Shown here piece after piece: positions 63,200 through 64,000 of a stretch of 64,000 nucleotides of DNA. The stretch is from contig RSEF01000004.1 in NCBI GenBank assembly GCA_003993805.1, positions 18,398,086-18,462,085 on the forward strand. The letters are read 5' to 3'. The translations under genes were made by a program, and so were the position numbers. A model generated the notes under the pieces. The model saw nothing but the letters and a program-made list of their open reading frames with translations. It was not told the DNA's origin and did not search any database. Positions within the stretch are counted from its first letter, which is position 1. The number at the start of each line of letters is the position of its first letter. This DNA is from Himantopus leucocephalus. Lineage: Eukaryota; Chordata; Aves; Charadriiformes; Recurvirostridae.

Positions 63200-64000
63200 T
63201 TTGACCCAGAGCCTAAATCTCATTGTAAAATTGAGAATGTTTATTCTATCCTTTTTAGCTCTAGTCTTAAGCGTTCAGGTTCTGTCTTCCCTGCACTGAA
63301 TCTTCGGTTCTTCCATGCCCATTTAAGTCGGGCACAGTGCTCCGGGCGTAATCCTGCCCTTCTGTTAGATGGTATCAGACGCATCTTCCTGCGTGATGCA
63401 GATTTACCTGTTCCAAGGCTCTGTTTTGATAAATAGCATTATGCTCCTTCACCTCTGCTTGAGACAAAATTACAGATTGGTGTGCAACTGAGCAGTAGTA
63501 GAGCTGTAGAACTTTTAAATAAAAGTGAACTAAGCTCGCTGAACATATGTTGTTATTTTGTTCATTAAATAACAGATTGCAAGCTAATTCATACTCAGCT
63601 GAGATGTGTCTAGTTGAAAATAAGAAAAAATCCAAACATACCAATAAATAATGAATTTAGGAACTGGAAAAATGAGAATCTCTCAGAAGCCCTGTGGGTT
63701 GGATGCAAACCTTTTAAGGTTCATTACTTTTTAATATATTCTCTCTGATATACTTCACTTAGTAATGATACAGGCTATTGTAGTCTTGTCAGTAAATGAT
63801 AAAACGGTTCAATTACCCCTTCTTTCTATGTAGGTCCAAAAAGTAGAGTAAAGTATACTTCAAAACTGTTAGAAAAATACTTCAGCAAAGGCCTGGCTTA
63901 TTTTCAAAACTAATTTTTAATCAGGTGCTAACTAGTTGATAAAGCTGCTTATTTCTTTTTTGTCAGTCTATAAAGCAGTTTAGCTACACGTCTATGATTA

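Larger units (their letters stand above)
49821..64000 (+). other. TENM1 downstream intron, part 4, to window end
   Basis: Contains the G-quadruplex motif at 50693, the AT palindrome at 52745, the GT repeat at 61885, a short CpG-rich patch at about 62320-62400 and the artefactual triple duplication at 62932. No exon was recognised before the window ends. Confidence 0.7.

Noticed and set aside
1..64000. CRISPR arrays, operons, phage or other prokaryotic systems
   Set aside because: No spaced direct repeats and no dense coding. Vertebrate splice sites, CR1 elements and AT-rich intron explain the window.

Overview
The window looks like a piece of a bird genome that lies almost entirely inside introns of one very large gene. 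The only protein-coding sequence I can support is one 261-base exon at 7768-8028 on the + strand. It encodes part of the intracellular domain of teneurin-1 (TENM1/ODZ1). The bird assignment rests on three things: the exon reads like the chicken protein as I remember it, there are two CR1 LINE 3' ends of the avian/reptilian type, and recognisable repeats are sparse in an AT-rich background. The species cannot be fixed from what I see.

Layout. Positions 1-7767 are upstream intron. They contain a 100-N gap (1440-1539) that cuts a CR1 copy, and a cluster of inverted-repeat motifs (about 6973-7340) that looks like an old MITE-type element just upstream of the exon. The exon follows with canonical AG/GT borders. 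Positions 8029-64000 are downstream intron. No further TENM1 exon was recognised in this 56 kb, which fits the very long 5' introns of teneurin genes.

The downstream intron carries a MIR-like SINE relic (12748-12838), a compact CpG-dense island (34065-34258) and a second CR1 copy (36427-36525). It also has two back-to-back perfect hairpins (38308-38362), a tandem pair of tRNA-like units with a period of about 74 bp (49683-49820), a perfect 18-bp AT palindrome (52745-52789) and several G-quadruplex-type motifs. A few stretches have the texture of conserved non-coding elements, but that is impression only.

Assembly quality matters here. Besides the 100-N gap there are six single Ns (8093, 33486, 42705, 46096, 63046, 63155). 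Three sit at or near homopurine or homopyrimidine tracts, and three join nearly identical duplicated flanks, so those duplications are probably assembly artefacts. There is no operon, CRISPR array or bacterial-type system. The most interesting unexplained items are the tandem tRNA-like dimer, the CpG island and the paired perfect hairpins.
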